Numbered from the stretch's first letter, positions 20,809-31,242 are shown. The stretch: DNA of 64,000 bases from Stenotrophomonas sp. 610A2 (GCF_030549615.1 NZ_CP130832.1:2108001-2172000); one strand, 5' to 3'. Notes: generated by a model not told the origin, from the sequence alone. A program made the numbers and translations.

Positions 20809-21831
20809 ATGCCCATTGAAGTGGAAATACTGAACTCCATCGAACAGATGGATGAAGCCGAGTACCGCGTGTTTCACCACACCAGTGGTGCCTCGTTCTT
20901 CTACGACTGGCGTTTCCTGTGCGCAGCCGAGCGCTCGCCCTTGTTGGCGATCAAGGGCGCGTTCTACCTGCTGGCCCGCGAAGACGGCAGGCTGGTCGGC
21001 TTCGTGCCGGCCTACCTGCAGTTGGTGCAGACCGTGGATCCTTTTGGTCTGCTTGCGCGCACTGCGGATATTCAAAGTGATCGTGAGCAATGCGCGCTTT
21101 TCAGCCATGCGATGCACTGCTTTGACAGCGGCGTGATCGTGTTGCTGGGCGCGGCGGCCGAGGATGCATTGGTCGCTGCGCTGAAGGCGCTGGCGGTCAG
21201 GTTGGATGCGCAGTATGTGGGATTGTTGAATGTCGCCAGTGATCATGCCCGGCAGCAATTGGCGGAGCAGGGGCTGGCGGTGCGCTACCTGGTCGATCGC
21301 TACTTCATGGACATGACCCGGTTTGAAGATTTCGACGCCGTGATCAAGGCCTTGCCCAAGGATGGGCGCTATGAGATGACCCGTCAGTTGCGCAAGTTCG
21401 CTGCCGGAAGCGGCGGCATCAGTCTGCTCAGCCCGCCCTTCGATCAACGCCTGGAGCAGCTCACCGAGTTGTGCCAGCAGACCACGGCGCGCAATGGAAC
21501 GCCGCAATACTTCCCGGCGCAGACGCTGGCCCGCTTCGTGCGCACTTGTGAGGGATTGATCCGGCTGGTGGTGGTGGAAGACCAGGGTGTGGTGGTTGGC
21601 GGCCTGATCTGCTTCCTCGATGGGACGTTGATGTGCATCTGGTCGGCTGGCATGCGCTACGACCTCACCGACTACAGCCCCTATACCGTCAGTTTCGCCT
21701 ACGCCTACGAATGGGCCTTGGGCGCAGGTGTACGCACCATCGAAGCCGGTCGCTTGAACGCACGCATCAAGACCCGGCTTGGCCTGCAGCCGTTGCCACT
21801 CTACTCAGCGACAAGCGCAGTCGCCGTCTGA
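20809..21831 (+). CDS. GNAT-fold acyltransferase-like protein (COG3146/FemAB-like)
   Basis: About 340 residues. I start it at 20809 (MPIEVEILNSIEQM) because GAGG lies 8 bases upstream; an in-frame ATG at 20740 would add 23 residues. The sequence looks like the tandem-GNAT group sometimes called peptidoglycan biosynthesis/recognition proteins: an N-terminal half with SGASFFYDWRFLCAAE and GRLVGFVPAYLQ, and a C-terminal half with RLVVVEDQGVVVGGLICFL and ending in a LNARIKTRLGLQPLP segment. Such proteins transfer aminoacyl or acyl groups from tRNA or acyl-CoA; the substrate here is unknown. No signal peptide is seen. It is 117 bases after the methyltransferase and 32 bases before the oxidase, so probably co-transcribed. 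Confidence 0.72.
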   Translation: MPIEVEILNSIEQMDEAEYRVFHHTSGASFFYDWRFLCAAERSPLLAIKGAFYLLAREDGRLVGFVPAYLQLVQTVDPFGLLARTADIQSDREQCALFSHAMHCFDSGVIVLLGAAAEDALVAALKALAVRLDAQYVGLLNVASDHARQQLAEQGLAVRYLVDRYFMDMTRFEDFDAVIKALPKDGRYEMTRQLRKFAAGSGGISLLSPPFDQRLEQLTELCQQTTARNGTPQYFPAQTLARFVRTCEGLIRLVVVEDQGVVVGGLICFLDGTLMCIWSAGMRYDLTDYSPYTVSFAYAYEWALGAGVRTIEAGRLNARIKTRLGLQPLPLYSATSAVAV

Positions 21832-21863
21832 CTCAATCTTCTGGATGATCCGAGGGAACCACC

Positions 21864-23249
21864 ATGGACCCGCAGCACGCAAAGATGCTCCCCGACGACT
21901 ACCGGGCCTTCTCGCAGACATTGGAGGGCAAGGTCAGGTCCCGCCATCATGCCGAGTACGCCAGTTGGTACTACAGCACGGCCTGGAATCGACGCCATTT
22001 CGAACGCTTCCCCGAGTACATCGTGCGTGCCGCGTCAGTGGAGGACGTGATCAAAAGCGTGAATTTCGCGCGCTTGCATGGGCTCAGGATTGCGGTGAAG
22101 GGCTCGGGCCACAGCTACGCGGGCAGCTTCCTGCACCGCGGTGGCCTGCTGCTGGACCTGGCCCAGCTCAACGCGATCGAGGTGGATGCGGAGCAGGAAA
22201 CAGTGACCGCAGGTCCAGGTGTGACCAGCGCTCAGCTGACGCAGGCCTTGGCACCGCACGGCTTGGCATTCCCTACCGGTCACGGCGCGAAGGTAGGTCT
22301 TTCCGGCTTCCTGCTGGGAGGTGGATTGGGCATCAACTGCGATGCCTGGGGCGGCATGAGCACCTTCAACATACTTGCATTGGATGTAGTGACCGCCGAT
22401 GGTCGCTTGTTGCATGTCAGCGAAACCGAGAACGCGGAACTGTTCTGGGCGGCACGAGGAGGCGGCCCCTGCCTGTTCTTTGTCGTGGTTCGGTTTCACC
22501 TGCGCACCTGGCTTGCGCCAAAAACGATACTGGCACGCAGCTACGTGCTGGATACGGCCAGACTCAAGCCCTTGCTGATGGCCTTGTGCGCACGCAGGCA
22601 CGATGATCGCGCGCAGGTCATGCTGGTGCTTGGCGGTGCGCCCGGTGTGCCGGCGGCCTTGAGCGTCAGCGTGTTTTGCGACGATGCTGCCGAAGCTGGA
22701 TCACTGCACGCTGCGCTGGAAATGGATCTGCAGCCCTGGTTGGGCGAATTCGTCGAGCAGGAACTCGGCAGCTTCGATCCCATTTATCAACAGACCGAGC
22801 AGGCCATGGTCAGCAAGCGCTACCGCGCCGACAACATACTCACCGATGCAGCGGGGAAGGTTGCCGATGTGCTGGTTGCAGGCATGCAGGCACGGCCTTC
22901 GCCCGCTACGTTCTGCCTGCTGATCCTGCGACCCAATCACGAGCATGCCGACGCGGCGTACTCGATCCATGGGCGGCTTTCGGTCTCGACCTACGCGCAG
23001 TGGAACGACGAGGACGAAGACGATCTGAACCGGGATTGGCTACGCGGTGTATTTGATCAGCTGGCGCCTATTGCTACCGGCAGCTATATCAATGAATTCG
23101 ATCTGGAGGCACGCTCTGCCGAGGTGGCGACCTGCTACTCCGCGGATGCCTGGCGGCGATTGCAGAAGCTGCGGCAACGCTATGACGAGCATGGCGTGTT
23201 CCCGGGTGTGTCGCTGTTGGCGGCCGATGTCAGTGAACGGGTGTTCTGA
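21864..23249 (+). CDS. FAD-linked oxidase of the berberine-bridge type
   Basis: A 461-residue flavoprotein of the VAO/PCMH fold. The FAD-binding domain is at the N-terminus with the VKGSGHSYAG loop, whose His is the likely covalent flavin ligand, and GLSGFLLGGGLGINCDAWGG. The C-terminal BBE motif is present (GSYINEFDLEARSAEVATCY). By alignment to the usual second flavin anchor, the cysteine of bicovalent enzymes appears to be a serine, so attachment may be by His alone; this is inference. No signal peptide is seen. Relatives oxidise sugars, alkaloids, polyketides or tetramic acids. It ends the three-gene cassette and faces the next MCP gene. Bases 23250-23428 hold no gene. Confidence 0.88.
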   Translation: MDPQHAKMLPDDYRAFSQTLEGKVRSRHHAEYASWYYSTAWNRRHFERFPEYIVRAASVEDVIKSVNFARLHGLRIAVKGSGHSYAGSFLHRGGLLLDLAQLNAIEVDAEQETVTAGPGVTSAQLTQALAPHGLAFPTGHGAKVGLSGFLLGGGLGINCDAWGGMSTFNILALDVVTADGRLLHVSETENAELFWAARGGGPCLFFVVVRFHLRTWLAPKTILARSYVLDTARLKPLLMALCARRHDDRAQVMLVLGGAPGVPAALSVSVFCDDAAEAGSLHAALEMDLQPWLGEFVEQELGSFDPIYQQTEQAMVSKRYRADNILTDAAGKVADVLVAGMQARPSPATFCLLILRPNHEHADAAYSIHGRLSVSTYAQWNDEDEDDLNRDWLRGVFDQLAPIATGSYINEFDLEARSAEVATCYSADAWRRLQKLRQRYDEHGVFPGVSLLAADVSERVF

Positions 23250-23428
23250 TTGGATCTGCGCCGAAGTTGGATGGACGCATCGATGGCGTGAACTGCAGGC
23301 GCAGCCGGATAGCGGGTCGATCCGGTATTGCTTGCCGTGATGTCGAAAGGACCATCGCGGAAGTGGTTGAGCAAACTGCAGGCAGCGGACGGGCTGGAGA
23401 GTGCCCGCCCGCCGCCAACAGCAATGCC

Positions 23429-25660
23429 TTAGAACTCCTGCCAATCGTCGGTGCTGGCGACAGGTGCACGCGTCGCTGGTTTCGGGATAGCGCGCAATGC
23501 AGGGCGGCCACGCGGCGGTGCAGCCCCCGCGCTGGCAGCTACCTTGGCCAGGGTTGCGCTTACCGAGCCAGCCAGGCGGAACTGTGCCACCGCAGCGGAC
23601 AGTTGTTGTGCCTGGTCCTCCATCGAACGTGCTGCGGCTGTGGCTTCCTCGACCAGCGCGGCGTTCTGCTGGGTGGATTCATCCATCTGCATCACGGTCT
23701 GGTTGACCTGGTCGATACCGGTGGACTGTTCCTGCGAAGCCGCCGAAATGTCCGCCATGATGGTGGTCACGCGCTGCACCGAGGCAACGATGTCGTCCAT
23801 GGTGGTGCCGGCATTGCGGACCAGTTGCGAACCTTCGGCGACCTTGTCGACCGAACTGTCGATCAATCCCTTGATCTCCTTGGCCGCTGCCGCCGAGCGC
23901 TGCGCCAGCGTGCGCACTTCCGATGCCACCACCGCGAAGCCGCGGCCCTGATCACCGGCGCGTGCCGCTTCCACCGCAGCGTTGAGCGCCAGGATATTGG
24001 TCTGGAAGGCGATGCCATCGATGACGCTGATGATGTCAGCGATCTTCTTCGATGAGGCCTCGATCGCACTCATTGTGGTGACCACTTGCCCGACTACGCT
24101 GCCGCCCTGCGCGGCGACTTCGGCGGCACCGCGTGCCAGCTGGTCGGCCTGGCGCGCATGTTCGGCGTTCTGGCGCACGGTGGAGGTCAGTTCCTCCATC
24201 GAAGCAGCGGTTTCTTCCAGATTGGCGGCCTGCTGCTCGGTGCGGCGGGACAGGTCGTCATTGCCGGTAGCAATCTCGCTGGCCGACAGGCTGATGCTGC
24301 CGCTGGCCGCCTGGATGCCCGAGACGATGCTGCCCAGTTGGTCGACGGTGGCATTGCCATCGTCACGCATGCGGGCGAACACGCCGTGGAACTCGCCTTC
24401 CATGCGCTGGGTGAGGTCGCCTTGTGCAACCGCCTGCAACAGCTTGGAGAGGTGGCCAAGATTGACTTCGGTGGTTTCCATCAGCGAGTTGACGCCACCG
24501 ACCATGTCGCGGAAATCGTGCTCGAACTGATCGGCGTCGCCACGCTGGCTGAAGTCGCCAGCCGCCGCGGCATTGGCCAACCGCTTGATCTCGTTGTTGA
24601 TCGCGGACAGGCTGGCCTTGGTGCTGTCCATCGCCTGGGTGATGACGAATTTCTCGCCGGGCAGGCGGTCCATGTCCACCGAAAGATCGCCGCGTGCGTA
24701 GTGGCGCATTACCTCGACAGCGCGCATCTTGACGCCGATGTGCTGGGCAACCAGGGTGTTGACCTCGCGCACCATCCGCCCGTACTCGCCGGGGAAACGG
24801 GATTCGTCGATACGGAAGCTGATCGCGCCCTGGTCGTGCTCGCGCACCATCTCGTTCTGCGCGCCGATGACGGCCTTGAGCTGGTTCTGCACGCGTTGCA
24901 TCGAAGCCAGCAAGGCGCCGACTTCATCTTTGCGGCTGCTGTCGATGCTGCTGTCCAGGCGACCGTTGGCAACGTCGTCGGCGGCGCGCAGGGCATCATT
25001 CACCGGGCGCACGATGGCGCGCACGATCACCACGCCCAGGACGGCAGACAACAGGCCCAACAGCAACATGCAGACGATGATCGCGGTAGTGCTGCGGGCC
25101 TGCGCGGCATTGGCGTTGGCCACTTCCTTGTCCAGTACCGAGGCGACGTGGCTGCTGAGCTTCTCGACCGCATCAAACAGATCGCGACGGCTGATCCGTG
25201 ACTGGTCATTGGAGACGCTCTGGGCCAGCTCGAACTGACCTTCGTTGATCGCCTTCTCCATCATCGCGTGTGCGCTGAAGTAAGCATCCAGGGTCTTGCC
25301 CATCTCCGCGTACAAACCCTGCTGGGTGGTGTCTGCAGGCAGGGCTTCGTATTGCTTGCGGTGCTCGGCCAGCTTCTGTCGCTGGTCGGCAATGCGCTGG
25401 TTGTACTCGGCGACATAGGCAGGTTCGTGCAGATGCGAGAGCTGTGATAGCTCGGCGATGCGGATCTCAGCCAGATCGGCGCGCATCCGTTCCAGGTACT
25501 GCACGGCTGGCATGTCACGCGCGCTTACCTGTTGCAGCTGGGCAGTGGCCTGGTTCAGCCGCACTACGGCGAAACCGCCCATGGCCAGGGTGGTGAGGGT
25601 GGTAAGAGTGAAAGCAACTGCAAGTTTTCTGGCGATGCTGAGGTTGCGAAAGAACTCCAT
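23429..25660 (-). CDS. Methyl-accepting chemotaxis protein with four-helix periplasmic sensor, multi-HAMP
   Basis: Membrane chemoreceptor of 743 residues from the ATG at 25660 ([17 protein letters not shown]), which has GGAGAG 6 bases upstream; the frame could extend 17 residues without support. Order: TM1 (about 12-32), a periplasmic four-helix bundle (about 35-185), TM2 (about 192-212), HAMP, extra HAMP-like segments ([31 protein letters not shown]), and the signalling hairpin with [18 protein letters not shown]. It ends TDDWQEF. Four-helix sensors of this kind bind small molecules directly or through a periplasmic protein; the ligand is unknown. The gene faces the oxidase gene and has a distant, weak sigma-28-like site. 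Confidence 0.94.
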   Translation of the reverse strand: MEFFRNLSIARKLAVAFTLTTLTTLAMGGFAVVRLNQATAQLQQVSARDMPAVQYLERMRADLAEIRIAELSQLSHLHEPAYVAEYNQRIADQRQKLAEHRKQYEALPADTTQQGLYAEMGKTLDAYFSAHAMMEKAINEGQFELAQSVSNDQSRISRRDLFDAVEKLSSHVASVLDKEVANANAAQARSTTAIIVCMLLLGLLSAVLGVVIVRAIVRPVNDALRAADDVANGRLDSSIDSSRKDEVGALLASMQRVQNQLKAVIGAQNEMVREHDQGAISFRIDESRFPGEYGRMVREVNTLVAQHIGVKMRAVEVMRHYARGDLSVDMDRLPGEKFVITQAMDSTKASLSAINNEIKRLANAAAAGDFSQRGDADQFEHDFRDMVGGVNSLMETTEVNLGHLSKLLQAVAQGDLTQRMEGEFHGVFARMRDDGNATVDQLGSIVSGIQAASGSISLSASEIATGNDDLSRRTEQQAANLEETAASMEELTSTVRQNAEHARQADQLARGAAEVAAQGGSVVGQVVTTMSAIEASSKKIADIISVIDGIAFQTNILALNAAVEAARAGDQGRGFAVVASEVRTLAQRSAAAAKEIKGLIDSSVDKVAEGSQLVRNAGTTMDDIVASVQRVTTIMADISAASQEQSTGIDQVNQTVMQMDESTQQNAALVEEATAAARSMEDQAQQLSAAVAQFRLAGSVSATLAKVAASAGAAPPRGRPALRAIPKPATRAPVASTDDWQEF

Positions 25661-25774
25661 CTCTAACTCTCCGGATCGACTGCAGATTTGGACGCTGCGG
25701 AGGGGTCTCATCCAACCCTGGATTACGCAGCGTAGTGTCCACGCCGCAAGCCTATGCGGGTGTTGTCATAGCCG

Positions 25775-25801
25775 ATAACGGCGCTTTCTCACGCTGCTGT
25801 A
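25775..25801 (-). promoter_or_regulatory. Weak sigma-28-like site upstream of the MCP at 25660
   Basis: Minus strand: TACA (25801-25798), 15 bases, GCCGTTAT (25782-25775). It resembles the site before the PilZ gene. It is 115 bases from the start codon, further than the others. The rest of 25661-26015 shows no gene. Confidence 0.33.
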
Positions 25802-26020
25802 GGAGTTTTCACGTCCGAAATTCTGAAGGATTCAGCACAATTGATTGAATGCGCATCACAAGTCTTAGCGGTTTAAAGACGTCAGGACGATTTAGTGATG
25901 CGGCGCTTGGACTGAATGTGCGCGCATTCACTGTTTCAGCCTGTTTCACTGACTCTCTTACGATCAGCCGCAATTCGTGGTTTACATCGATTTTTGTTCC
26001 CTCGAGTTGACGGAAACAAA

Positions 26021-26048
26021 AAGCCCCCGGCACAGAGTGCCGGGGGCT
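26021..26048 (-). terminator. Rho-independent terminator of the MCP gene at 26068-28701
   Basis: A 12-base perfect stem, AGCCCCCGGCAC (26022-26033) and its inverse (26037-26048), with a 3-base loop. It is followed on the minus strand by TTTTTGTTT (26022 downward to about 26014). It is 20 bases past the stop. Confidence 0.92.
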
Positions 26049-26067
26049 CGATGTGACAACGGTACGG

Positions 26068-28701
26068 TCAGAACTCCTGCCAGTTGCCATCGTCCAGTTT
26101 GCGCACTGCCTGTCCGCTGCGGGCGCTGCTGGCCACCGGACGCAGGCGTTGCTGTGGATGTTGCGCAATGCTGGCGACCGCTACCTTGTTGGCAGGCTTG
26201 CCGGCGGTATCCGCAGCGGTGCGGAACACCGCAACCGCCTCACTCAGGTGGTTGGCCTGGTCTTCCATCGAACGTGCGGCGGCGGTGGCTTCTTCCACCA
26301 GCGCGGCATTCTGCTGGGTGGTTTCATCCATCTGCATGACGGTCTGGTTGACCTGGTCGATGCCGGCGCTCTGCTCCTGCGACGCAGCTGAAATCTCAGC
26401 CATGATGTCCGTGACGCGCTGCACCGAGGTGACGATTTCGTCCATCGTGGCACCGGCCTGCTGCACCAGTACCGAGCCTTCGCCGACCTTGCCGACGGAG
26501 TCGTCGATCAGGCCCTTGATCTCCTTGGCAGCAGCCGCCGAGCGCTGGGCGAGGGTGCGGACTTCCGAGGCGACCACGGCGAAGCCGCGGCCCTGCTCAC
26601 CGGCACGGGCGGCTTCCACCGCAGCGTTCAGCGCCAGGATATTGGTCTGGAAGGCGATGCCATCGATGACGCTGATGATGTCGGCGATCTTCTTCGACGA
26701 GGCTTCAATCGCGCTCATCGTGGTGACGACCTGGCCGACCACGGTGCCGCCCTGGCTGGCGACGCCATGTGCGCCGATGGCGAGCTGGTTGGCCTGGCGG
26801 GCATGCTCGGCGTTCTGGCGCACGGTGGAGGTCAGTTCCTCCATCGAGGCGGCGGTTTCTTCCAGGTTGGCGGCCTGCTGCTCGGTACGGCGTGACAGGT
26901 CGCTGTTGCCGGTGGCGATTTCGGTGGCGGCCAGGTTGATGCTGGAGGCCGCGTGCTGGATGCGGCCGATGATGTCGGTCAGCTGGCTGACGGTGGCGTT
27001 GGCGTCGTCGCGCATGTTGGCGAAGACGCCGTGGAAGTCGCCCTGCATCTTCGCGGTCAGGTCGCCACGGGCGATGGCCTGCAGCAGCTGCGAGAGCTCG
27101 GACAGGTTGCCGTCGGTGGTTTCCATCAGCTGGTTGAGGCTGCTGACCATGTCGCGGAAATCATGCTGGTAGGCATTGGCGTCGCCGCGCACCGAGAAGT
27201 CGCCCTGTGCGGCAGCTCCGGCCAGACGCTTGATCTCGCTGTTGATCGCCGACAGGCTGGCCTTGACCGCATCCACGGTCTCGGTGATGACGGCCTTCTC
27301 GCCGGGCAGGCGTTGGATGTCAACGGACAGGTCGCCGTTGGCGTAGCGCTTGATGACTTCCAGAGCCGACAGCAGCATCTGGATGTGTGAAGCGACCAGT
27401 GCGTTGCTCTCCTTGACCATCACGCCATAGTCGCCCGGGAACGCAGTCTCATCCATGCGGTGGCTGATGACACCGGCATCATGCTGCCTGGCCATTTCGC
27501 GTTGAGCACCGATCACCGACTGCAGCTGGGACTGCATGCGCTGCATCGAGCTGAGCAGGGCTCCCAGCTCATCGTCGCGCTGCACGCTGACGGCATTGTC
27601 GAGCTTGCCGGCGGCGATGTTGTCAGACAGTTTTACGGCCTCGTTCAATGGCTTGAAGACGAACTTGCGCAGCAGCAGGAACAGCGCGCCGCACAGCAGC
27701 AGGGCGGCAATCACGCCGACCACGACGATGGTCCACAGCAGGGCCTGTGCCTGTTCCATCAACAGGGCGCGCGGCACCACGACGCCGAAGGCGAAGGTCT
27801 GCTCGGCGTTGCCGATCTTCAGCGGGACATAGGTTTCCACCACATCTTCGTCGAGGGCCGCATCATGGCGCTGCTCGAAGGTGATCTTGTTGCTGGCGGT
27901 ATTGGCCAGCATCGTGCGCGTGTCAGCATCATCAGCCTTCGTGCCGACCTTGGCCGGATCACGGTCTGCAATGATGGTGCCCACCGGCGACAGCAGGCGC
28001 ACGTAGCCTTCCTGCATAGGGCGCATCTTGGACAGGCGATCCTGCAGTGACTGCAGGGCGAAATCCACCGTCACCACGCCGAGGAACTGACCGTCCTGGA
28101 CGATAGGCGTGGCCAGCGTGGTCATCAGGATCTTCTTGCCGCCGATCTCGTAGACGTACGGTTCCAGCACGGAGGGCTTCTTGGTCGCTGCCGGCTGCAG
28201 GTACCAGTCACCGTCGCCGGGCACGTCGTAACCGCGCAGCGGTTCCTGTACCGGTGCGCCGTCCTGCCATGCCCAATAGCTCATGAAGCGGCCGCTGGCG
28301 TCATGGCCTTCGGCATCGATATGGTTGGCATCGTCGCCGTCGAAGGCCTGCGGCTCCCACAAGGTGCCGACACCGACCCACTGCGGATTGTTCAATGCTT
28401 GCGAGTGCAGCACCTGTGCGGCGCTCAAGCGGCTGAAGCCGCCTTGCTGGCGCAATGCAATGAAGCTGCGCGACAAGGTGTCGTTGGCCTCAAAACCGTG
28501 GCCAAGCTCGGTGGAGATGCGCTGGGCCTCGAGCTGGGCGATGTTCTCGAGACTGACCCGCGAGGCTGACAGCAGGGCATCGCTGCTGCGCAGGTAGATG
28601 AACAACGCGGTGAGGCCGAATGCGAAGGTCGCGACCAATGCCGTTCCCAGCATCAAGCGCATTGCAATACTGCGGGTGAGGAAATTAGTGGGCAAAGACA
28701 T
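26068..28701 (-). CDS. Methyl-accepting chemotaxis protein with double Cache sensor, multi-HAMP
   Basis: Membrane chemoreceptor of 877 residues. Order: TM1 (about 15-36), a large periplasmic double-Cache domain (about 40-325) with [31 protein letters not shown] and [18 protein letters not shown]2 (about 332-355), HAMP, additional HAMP-like segments ([31 protein letters not shown]), and the signalling hairpin with [18 protein letters not shown]. It ends DGNWQEF. Double-Cache receptors often bind amino acids, polyamines or purines; the arginine of the best-known amino-acid motif is not obvious here, so the ligand stays open. The 3' 1.25 kb is almost identical to the neighbouring MCP gene. Confidence 0.95.
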   Translation of the reverse strand: MSLPTNFLTRSIAMRLMLGTALVATFAFGLTALFIYLRSSDALLSASRVSLENIAQLEAQRISTELGHGFEANDTLSRSFIALRQQGGFSRLSAAQVLHSQALNNPQWVGVGTLWEPQAFDGDDANHIDAEGHDASGRFMSYWAWQDGAPVQEPLRGYDVPGDGDWYLQPAATKKPSVLEPYVYEIGGKKILMTTLATPIVQDGQFLGVVTVDFALQSLQDRLSKMRPMQEGYVRLLSPVGTIIADRDPAKVGTKADDADTRTMLANTASNKITFEQRHDAALDEDVVETYVPLKIGNAEQTFAFGVVVPRALLMEQAQALLWTIVVVGVIAALLLCGALFLLLRKFVFKPLNEAVKLSDNIAAGKLDNAVSVQRDDELGALLSSMQRMQSQLQSVIGAQREMARQHDAGVISHRMDETAFPGDYGVMVKESNALVASHIQMLLSALEVIKRYANGDLSVDIQRLPGEKAVITETVDAVKASLSAINSEIKRLAGAAAQGDFSVRGDANAYQHDFRDMVSSLNQLMETTDGNLSELSQLLQAIARGDLTAKMQGDFHGVFANMRDDANATVSQLTDIIGRIQHAASSINLAATEIATGNSDLSRRTEQQAANLEETAASMEELTSTVRQNAEHARQANQLAIGAHGVASQGGTVVGQVVTTMSAIEASSKKIADIISVIDGIAFQTNILALNAAVEAARAGEQGRGFAVVASEVRTLAQRSAAAAKEIKGLIDDSVGKVGEGSVLVQQAGATMDEIVTSVQRVTDIMAEISAASQEQSAGIDQVNQTVMQMDETTQQNAALVEEATAAARSMEDQANHLSEAVAVFRTAADTAGKPANKVAVASIAQHPQQRLRPVASSARSGQAVRKLDDGNWQEF
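26217..27469. repeat. Long direct repeat, copy 1 (shared MCP cytoplasmic module)
   Basis: Coding for the extra HAMP-like segments and the signalling hairpin. It matches 28993-30245 at a constant 2,776-base offset with only scattered base changes. The translated copies differ at about five residues over roughly 415. Confidence 0.9.
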
Positions 28702-28739
28702 GGGTTACTGCTGGCCTGGTAGGTAGGGGGTTTGTCAGT

Positions 28740-28766
28740 ACATCGGCATCTGTAGGCAGAGCTGGA
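28740..28766 (-). promoter_or_regulatory. Weak sigma-28-like site upstream of the MCP at 28701
   Basis: Minus strand: TCCA (28766-28763), 15 bases, GCCGATGT (28747-28740). It is correctly spaced and 38 bases before the ATG, but has a poor -35. Confidence 0.35.
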
Positions 28767-28787
28767 GCGTTTTCTTGCACTGAAATG

Positions 28788-28813
28788 ACGACGCCCCTAT
28801 TCAGGGGCGTCGT
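28788..28813 (-). terminator. Probable terminator of the MCP gene at 28835-31087
   Basis: An 11-base perfect stem, ACGACGCCCCT (28788-28798) and its inverse (28803-28813), with a 4-base loop, 21 bases past the stop. Only a short T-rich tail (CATTTC) follows on the minus strand. Confidence 0.72.
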
Positions 28814-28834
28814 TCATACATGTGTAGCTGGCAA

Positions 28835-31087
28835 TCAGAATTCCTGCCAGTCGCCGTCGTTGTCGACGCGCACTGCCGCATTGCCACGTTGTGCCGGAGC
28901 CACCGCGCGCAGGCGACGTGCCGGTGCCGGGGCAGCGGGAGCAAACGCAGTCTTGGCCTGCTGCGGCTGTGCGACAACTGCCTGCACGGCGTCGGTGCGG
29001 AACACCGCCACCGCCTCACTCAGGTGGTTGGCCTGGTCTTCCATGGAGCGTGCGGCGGCAGTGGCTTCTTCCACCAGCGCTGCATTCTGCTGGGTGGTTT
29101 CGTCCATCTGCATGACGGTCTGGTTGACCTGGTCGATGCCGGCGCTCTGCTCCTGCGACGCAGCTGAAATCTCAGCCATGATGTCGGTCACGCGCTGCAC
29201 CGAAGTAACGATCTCATCCATCGTGGCACCGGCCTGCTGCACCAGTACCGAGCCTTCGCCGACCTTGCCGACGGAGTCGTCGATCAGGCCCTTGATCTCC
29301 TTGGCGGCAGCCGCCGAGCGCTGGGCGAGGGTGCGTACTTCCGAGGCGACCACGGCAAAGCCGCGGCCCTGCTCACCGGCACGGGCGGCTTCCACCGCAG
29401 CGTTCAGCGCCAGGATATTGGTCTGGAAGGCGATGCCATCGATGACGCTGATGATGTCGGCGATCTTCTTCGACGAGGCTTCAATCGCGCTCATCGTGGT
29501 GACGACCTGGCCAACCACGTTGCCGCCCTGGCTGGCGACGCCATGTGCGCCGATGGCGAGCTGGTTGGCCTGGCGGGCATGCTCGGCGTTCTGGCGCACG
29601 GTGGAGGTCAGTTCCTCCATCGAGGCGGCGGTTTCTTCCAGGTTGGCAGCCTGCTGCTCGGTACGGCGTGACAGGTCGCTGTTGCCGGTGGCGATTTCGG
29701 TGGCAGCCAGGTTGATGCTGGAGGCCGCGTGCTGGATGCGGCCGATGATGTCGGTCAGCTGGCTGACGGTGGCGTTGGCGTCGTCACGCATATTGGCGAA
29801 CACGCCGTGGAAGTCGCCCTGCATTTTCGCGGTCAGATCGCCACGGGCGATGGCCTGCAGCAGCTGCGAGAGCTCGGACAGGTTGCCGTCGGTGGTTTCC
29901 ATCAGCTGGTTGAGGCTGCTGACCATGTCGCGGAAATCATGCTGGTAGGCATTTGCATCGCCGCGCACGGAGAAATCACCCTGTGCGGCGGCACCGGCCA
30001 GACGCTTGATCTCGCTGTTGATCGCCGACAGGCTGGCCTTGACCGCATCCACGGTCTCGGTGATGACGGCCTTCTCGCCGGGCAGGCGTTCGATGTCAAC
30101 GGACAGGTCGCCGTTTGCGTAGCGCTTGATGACTTCCAGAGCCGACAGCAGCATCTGGATGTGTGAAGCGACCAGTGCGTTGCTTTCCTTGACCATCACG
30201 CCATAGTCGCCCGGGAACGCAGTCTCATCCATGCGGTAGCTGATCATGCCGGTATCGTGCTGGCGTGCCATCTCACGCTGTGCGCCGATCACCGATTGCA
30301 GCTGTGCCTGCATGCGCTGCATGGACTGCAGCAGCATGCCGACTTCGTCGCGGCGCGAGGCATCGATACGACGGTCCAGCTTGCCGGCAGCGACATCGTC
30401 GGCTACGCGCACGGCCTCGGCCAGCGGCAGCATGATCGCGCGGATGATCGCCCAGCCCAATGCGGCGGCCAGCAGCAAGGCCAGGCCGAGGCCGATCGCG
30501 ATGGCGATCAGCGAGCGCTGGTGCGCCTGCCGTGATTCGGCAGTCTGCTTGGTCAGCTGCTCCTGGTTGTACTGCGACATCTGCTTGAGCTGGTCGAACA
30601 GGGCGCGGCGCAGCTTGCGCGAGTCATCGCTGGAGATTGCGTTGGCGGTGACGAAGTCGTCGGCGGCGATCGCTGCGGCAATACGGTCGTGTGCTTCGAA
30701 GTAGCCTGCACGCAGCTCCTTCATCTTTTCGTACATGGCCAGCTCGCTGGCGCTGTAGTCGGCTTCGATGTCGTCGTAGGCCTTCTCAGCAGCTTCAATC
30801 AGCTTGCGGCTGTCAGCCATGCGCTTGTCGTAGTCGGCCAGCTGTTCCGGGTTGCCCTGGTAGTTGAGCTGGGCCTGCTCGAAGGTGCGGTACTCACCGA
30901 GCTGGGCGCGCATTTCGCCAAGCTGCTGGACGGCCGGCATCCAGTTGTTGTTGACCTGCTGTATCTGGGTGTCGGCCACGTTCATCCGCCACAGCGCGAA
31001 CAGCGCAAGCAGCAGGGTGAGCAGGCTGGTGCTGCAGAACGCAAGCACCAGCTTTCGCGTGATCGACAGATTCTGGAACCACTTCAT
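28835..31087 (-). CDS. Methyl-accepting chemotaxis protein with four-helix periplasmic sensor, multi-HAMP
   Basis: Membrane chemoreceptor of 750 residues from the ATG at 31087 ([17 protein letters not shown]), with GGAG 9 bases upstream; earlier in-frame codons lack support. Order: TM1 (about 12-32), periplasmic four-helix bundle (about 35-185), TM2 (about 190-212), HAMP, three HAMP-like segments and the signalling hairpin. The tail is GDWQEF. The periplasmic half resembles the MCP at 23429-25660 in plan, while its cytoplasmic half is nearly identical to the double-Cache MCP next to it, so the gene looks like a mosaic made by duplication or gene conversion. A good sigma-28 promoter lies at 31216-31242. 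Confidence 0.95.
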   Translation of the reverse strand: MKWFQNLSITRKLVLAFCSTSLLTLLLALFALWRMNVADTQIQQVNNNWMPAVQQLGEMRAQLGEYRTFEQAQLNYQGNPEQLADYDKRMADSRKLIEAAEKAYDDIEADYSASELAMYEKMKELRAGYFEAHDRIAAAIAADDFVTANAISSDDSRKLRRALFDQLKQMSQYNQEQLTKQTAESRQAHQRSLIAIAIGLGLALLLAAALGWAIIRAIMLPLAEAVRVADDVAAGKLDRRIDASRRDEVGMLLQSMQRMQAQLQSVIGAQREMARQHDTGMISYRMDETAFPGDYGVMVKESNALVASHIQMLLSALEVIKRYANGDLSVDIERLPGEKAVITETVDAVKASLSAINSEIKRLAGAAAQGDFSVRGDANAYQHDFRDMVSSLNQLMETTDGNLSELSQLLQAIARGDLTAKMQGDFHGVFANMRDDANATVSQLTDIIGRIQHAASSINLAATEIATGNSDLSRRTEQQAANLEETAASMEELTSTVRQNAEHARQANQLAIGAHGVASQGGNVVGQVVTTMSAIEASSKKIADIISVIDGIAFQTNILALNAAVEAARAGEQGRGFAVVASEVRTLAQRSAAAAKEIKGLIDDSVGKVGEGSVLVQQAGATMDEIVTSVQRVTDIMAEISAASQEQSAGIDQVNQTVMQMDETTQQNAALVEEATAAARSMEDQANHLSEAVAVFRTDAVQAVVAQPQQAKTAFAPAAPAPARRLRAVAPAQRGNAAVRVDNDGDWQEF
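28993..30245. repeat. Long direct repeat, copy 2 (shared MCP cytoplasmic module)
   Basis: Partner of 26217-27469. Similarity fades abruptly on both sides, just where the sensor and TM parts begin and near the WQEF tails. Confidence 0.9.
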
Positions 31088-31215
31088 TGCAGACATCTCC
31101 GTAGGCGGGCATAGGGGGCGATCCACAGGTCCGGCGCTCCTGTGGAATGTCGTGCGTTGTGCAGGCCGCGACGGAGGCCCAGGTTGGTTGACAAACCTGA
31201 TTGCATTGCGATGCG

Positions 31216-31242
31216 GTATCGGCAACTTTCGGAGCTTCTTGA
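31216..31242 (-). promoter_or_regulatory. Sigma-28 promoter for the MCP at 31087
   Basis: Minus strand: TCAA (31242-31239), 15 bases, GCCGATAC (31223-31216). It lies about 130 bases before the start codon, between the cheA terminator and the MCP gene. Confidence 0.75.

Noticed and set aside
19939..23249. Toxoflavin or another named antibiotic cluster
   Set aside because: Only the methyltransferase is loosely of that kind; none of the other pathway genes are present, so no product can be named.
25771..25778. GCCGATAA on the plus strand as a sigma-28 -10 box
   Set aside because: No TAAA or TCAA lies 15 bases upstream on the plus strand and no plus-strand gene follows.
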